Of a stretch of DNA of 64,000 nt, positions 61,594-64,000 are shown one piece after another (positions within the stretch are counted from its first letter, which is position 1; each line of letters starts with the position of its first letter). The stretch covers positions 310,001 to 374,000 of the forward strand of contig NZ_JAAAPN010000001.1 in the NCBI RefSeq assembly GCF_009909205.1, given 5' to 3'. The notes under the pieces were generated by a model. It was given only the letters and a program-made list of their open reading frames with translations. It was not told where the DNA came from and did no database searches. The translations under genes were made by a program, and so were the position numbers. This DNA comes from Aquabacterium fontiphilum (GTDB lineage: Bacteria > Pseudomonadota > Gammaproteobacteria > Burkholderiales > Burkholderiaceae_C).

Positions 61594-62105
61594 TGCCCCG
61601 CGGCAACGAGCTGCTGCTGCCGGTCAACCCGGTGTTCATCTGGACATCGCTGCTGATGGCGCTCGTCCTCAACCTGATGCCCTGGGGTCAGCTGGCCGGC
61701 ATGCCGGATTTTCTGGCTGTCGTGCTCGTGTTCTGGAGCGTGCACCAGCCGCGCCGGGTCGGTGTGGGGGCAGCCTTCGTGTTCGGCCTGTTCATGGACG
61801 TGCATGAGGGCGCCCTGCTGGGCCAGCACGCGCTGGCCTACACACTGCTGAGCTTCTTTGCCATCACGATTCACCGGCGTGTGCTGTGGTTCAGCGTGTC
61901 CTCGCAAGTGGTGCAGATTGCCCCGCTGTTCGTGGCTGCACATGTGGTGTCGCTCATCGTGCGCCTGCTGGCCGGCGGGGTGTTCCCGGGCTGGTGGCTG
62001 GTGCTGGCGCCGGTTCTCGAGGCACTGATGTGGCCGCTGGCCACGATGCTGCTGCTTGCGCCACAGCGGCGTCCACCGGTGCGCGACAAGAACCGTCCGC
62101 TGTGA
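61590..62105 (+). CDS. mreD: Rod shape-determining protein MreD
   Basis: A 171-residue inner-membrane protein with about five or six hydrophobic helices, the usual size for MreD. Motifs are NPVFIWTSLLMALVLNLMPW, PDFLAVVLVFWSVHQPRRVGVG and FGLFMDVHEGALLGQHALAY, the conserved GLxxDVxxGxxLGxxA block. It works with MreC and PBP2 in the elongasome. Its ATG overlaps the mreC stop (61590-61593), and mrdA begins 25 bases after it. Confidence 0.96.
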   Translation: MMPRGNELLLPVNPVFIWTSLLMALVLNLMPWGQLAGMPDFLAVVLVFWSVHQPRRVGVGAAFVFGLFMDVHEGALLGQHALAYTLLSFFAITIHRRVLWFSVSSQVVQIAPLFVAAHVVSLIVRLLAGGVFPGWWLVLAPVLEALMWPLATMLLLAPQRRPPVRDKNRPL

Positions 62106-62130
62106 GCGGCACGCGCAAGGCTGGCAGCCC

Positions 62131-64000
62131 ATGACCGAGATCCGCAACGTCGAGCAGGAGCTGGGCCGGTTGCGCCTGCGTTTGTGGGTCGCGGCGGGCT
62201 TCGTGCTGTTCTGCTTTGGTCTGCTGGTCTTTCGCATGGTCGTGCTGCAGGTCGTCCGCCATGACGACTTCGTGCAGCGCGCCGAGAACAACCGCATTGC
62301 GGTGGTGCCCATCGTGCCCAACCGCGGCCTGATCGTGGATCGCCATGGCGTTGTGCTGGCCAACAACTACGCGGCCTACACGCTGGAGATCACGCCGTCG
62401 AAGGTCGATGATCTGGAGGCCACGATCGATGCACTGGCCGAGGTGGTCGATATCCAACCTCGCGACCGCCGCCGTTTCAAGCGCCTGCGCGAAGAGTCCA
62501 AGAGCTTCGAGTCCATCCCCATCCGCACGCGGCTCAGCGACGCCGAGGTGGCGCGCTTCACCGCGCAGCGCTTCCGTTTCCCCGGGGTGGACATTCAGGC
62601 ACGCCTGTTCCGCCATTACCCATATGGCGAGACAGCCAGCCACGTGCTGGGCTACATCGGCCGCATCAGCCGTCGCGATGCCGAGGCCATGGAAGACTGG
62701 CCCGAAGAAGATCAGGCGAATTACCGCGGCACCGAGTACATCGGCAAGCTGGGCATCGAGCAAGCCTACGAGCGCGAGCTGCATGGCATCACCGGATTTG
62801 AGCAGGTCGAGACGAGTGCTGGTGGGCGGGCCGTGCGCAGCCTGCGGTCCAACCCGGCCACGCCGGGCAACACGGTGCACCTGTCGATCGACATCAAGCT
62901 GCAGCATCTCATCGAGCGGCTGTACGGCAACCGGCGAGGTGCGCTTGTGGCCATCGATCCGCGCAATGGCGAGGTCCTGGCCTTTGTCAGCAAGCCCACG
63001 TTCGACCCCAACCTGTTTGTTGACGGGATCGACCACGAAAGCTGGAAGGCGCTCAACGAGTCGCCCGACAAGCCCTTGCTGAACCGGGCCCTGCGTGGGC
63101 TGTATCCTCCCGGATCGACCTACAAGCCCTTCATGGCCCTGGCTGCATTGAACACCGGCAAGCGCGCGGCCAACACCGTGATCATGGACAACGGCACCTT
63201 TGTGTTCGGTGGCCATCGCTTTCGCAGCCCGGCCGGCGAGCAGGGCGGGCCGATGGACATGAGTCGCGCCATCATCAAGTCCAGCAACGTCTACTTCTAT
63301 TCGCTGGCCAACGAGATGGGCGTGGACCTCATCCACGACCAGATGGCCCCGCTGGGATTCGGTCAGCTCACCGGCATCGACCTCAAGGGCGAGTTGCGCG
63401 GCATCCTGCCATCGACCACCTGGAAGCGTGAGACCTACCGGCGGCCCGAGCAGAAGCGCTGGTACGCGGGCGAAACCATCTCGCTGGGCATCGGCCAGGG
63501 CTACAACAGCTTCACGATGCTGCAGATCGCCAAGGCGCTGGGCACCGTGGTCAACGACGGTCAGCGTTTCCAACCGCGTTTGGTGCGCGAGATCGAGGAC
63601 ATGGTCTCGCGAGAGCGGCATGCGCCGGCGCGCGAACCACTCGTGCCCCTGCCGCTCAAGCCCGAGCACACGCGCTTGATCCGCGAGGCCATGTACCGTG
63701 TGACGCAGGAGGGCACATCGACCCGCGTCTTCTGGGGCGCAGCCTACACCAGCGGCGGCAAGACCGGCACGGCGCAGGCCGTGGGCCTGAGGCAGAACGA
63801 GCGCTACGTGGCCTCGCGTCTGGAAGAGTACAAGCGCGACCATTCGCTGTACGAAGCCTTTGCACCGGTCGACCGGCCGCAGGTGGCGCTTGCGGTCATT
63901 GTCGAGAACGCCGGTTTTGGGGCTGCTGCGGCAGCGCCGATCGCCCGTCGTGTGCTTGACTATCTGTTGCTGGGTGTCTACCCCAGCGAGGAAGACATCT
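62131..64000 (+). CDS. mrdA: Penicillin-binding protein 2 (peptidoglycan transpeptidase), 3' end outside the window
   Basis: The first 623 codons of PBP2, the transpeptidase of the elongation complex. One transmembrane helix (about residues 20-40) precedes the pedestal domain (VPNRGLIVDRHGVVLANNYA, RLFRHYPYGETASHVLGYIG). The transpeptidase domain has Ser329 in YPPGSTYKPF (SxxK), SSN in IIKSSNVYFYSLA and KTGTAQAVG. It is intact to the window edge; the usual length of about 640-660 residues suggests only a short piece is missing. In many genomes rodA follows mrdA, but that lies outside the view. Confidence 0.97.
   Translation, partial: MTEIRNVEQELGRLRLRLWVAAGFVLFCFGLLVFRMVVLQVVRHDDFVQRAENNRIAVVPIVPNRGLIVDRHGVVLANNYAAYTLEITPSKVDDLEATIDALAEVVDIQPRDRRRFKRLREESKSFESIPIRTRLSDAEVARFTAQRFRFPGVDIQARLFRHYPYGETASHVLGYIGRISRRDAEAMEDWPEEDQANYRGTEYIGKLGIEQAYERELHGITGFEQVETSAGGRAVRSLRSNPATPGNTVHLSIDIKLQHLIERLYGNRRGALVAIDPRNGEVLAFVSKPTFDPNLFVDGIDHESWKALNESPDKPLLNRALRGLYPPGSTYKPFMALAALNTGKRAANTVIMDNGTFVFGGHRFRSPAGEQGGPMDMSRAIIKSSNVYFYSLANEMGVDLIHDQMAPLGFGQLTGIDLKGELRGILPSTTWKRETYRRPEQKRWYAGETISLGIGQGYNSFTMLQIAKALGTVVNDGQRFQPRLVREIEDMVSRERHAPAREPLVPLPLKPEHTRLIREAMYRVTQEGTSTRVFWGAAYTSGGKTGTAQAVGLRQNERYVASRLEEYKRDHSLYEAFAPVDRPQVALAVIVENAGFGAAAAAPIARRVLDYLLLGVYPSEEDI

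Overview
The window is GC-rich, densely coded bacterial chromosome. Gene content and order fit a betaproteobacterium of the Burkholderiales (Comamonadaceae / Aquabacterium-Leptothrix-Rubrivivax type): gatCAB divergent from mreBCD-mrdA, an ArsM/ArsS arsenosugar cluster, class III alcohol dehydrogenase with S-formylglutathione hydrolase, YaeQ, DUF4124 and DUF3047 proteins, and many PAS, GGDEF and chemoreceptor genes. That placement is inferred from protein families; no rRNA or tRNA gene is present to confirm it. I see no insertion sequence, phage gene, integrase or CRISPR array. No stretch longer than about 250 bases lacks a gene.

Layout. 1-2289: the end of a PAS histidine kinase (cut by the window), a glutathione peroxidase and a Tat-exported dienelactone hydrolase-like enzyme. 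2291-11944: a minus-strand run of nine genes. Read in the direction of transcription it is an FAD oxidoreductase, arsS, a membrane TVP38-FAD disulfide reductase fusion, two small-substrate glycosyltransferases, a DUF3047 protein, arsM, adhC and fghA. This is an arsenosugar biosynthesis cluster followed directly by the glutathione-dependent formaldehyde pathway. 12007-19308: an aromatic aminotransferase, two chemoreceptors (one ending in a CheR-type DWETF tail), YaeQ, a lipase-like hydrolase and a hydroxypyruvate isomerase-like protein. 19461-24977: an AmpG-like transporter, an M48 protease, a glyoxalase II-like enzyme, YqhA and CopD membrane proteins, and truD.

25067-28162: a TetR regulator divergent from a three-gene operon (unknown protein, SDR, saccharopine dehydrogenase-like). 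The divergent region carries two copies of a 15-bp palindrome over a recognisable promoter. 28258-34702: an MliC-like lipoprotein, a 3-oxoadipyl-CoA thiolase, a PqqU/YncD-like TonB receptor, a TerB-like protein and a K+/H+ antiporter. 34692-40625: c-di-GMP signalling genes (a membrane GGDEF protein; a PAS histidine kinase translationally coupled to a REC-PAS-GGDEF regulator) and a YihY-family protein. 40832-47198: a two-partner secretion pair, a 1554-residue adhesin with MBG/YDG repeats and its TpsB transporter.

47227-55920: xthA divergent from pyrE, a DUF4124 protein, an AraC / DUF2306 / DUF2834 group and a large hybrid sensor kinase. 55972-64000: gatC-gatA-gatB on the minus strand and, divergently, mreB-mreC-mreD-mrdA (mrdA cut by the window end). 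The gatC/mreB gap holds a perfect DnaA-box sequence.

The least explored biology here is the arsenosugar locus, with its fused membrane oxidoreductase and attached formaldehyde genes, and the TetR-controlled operon of unknown function.
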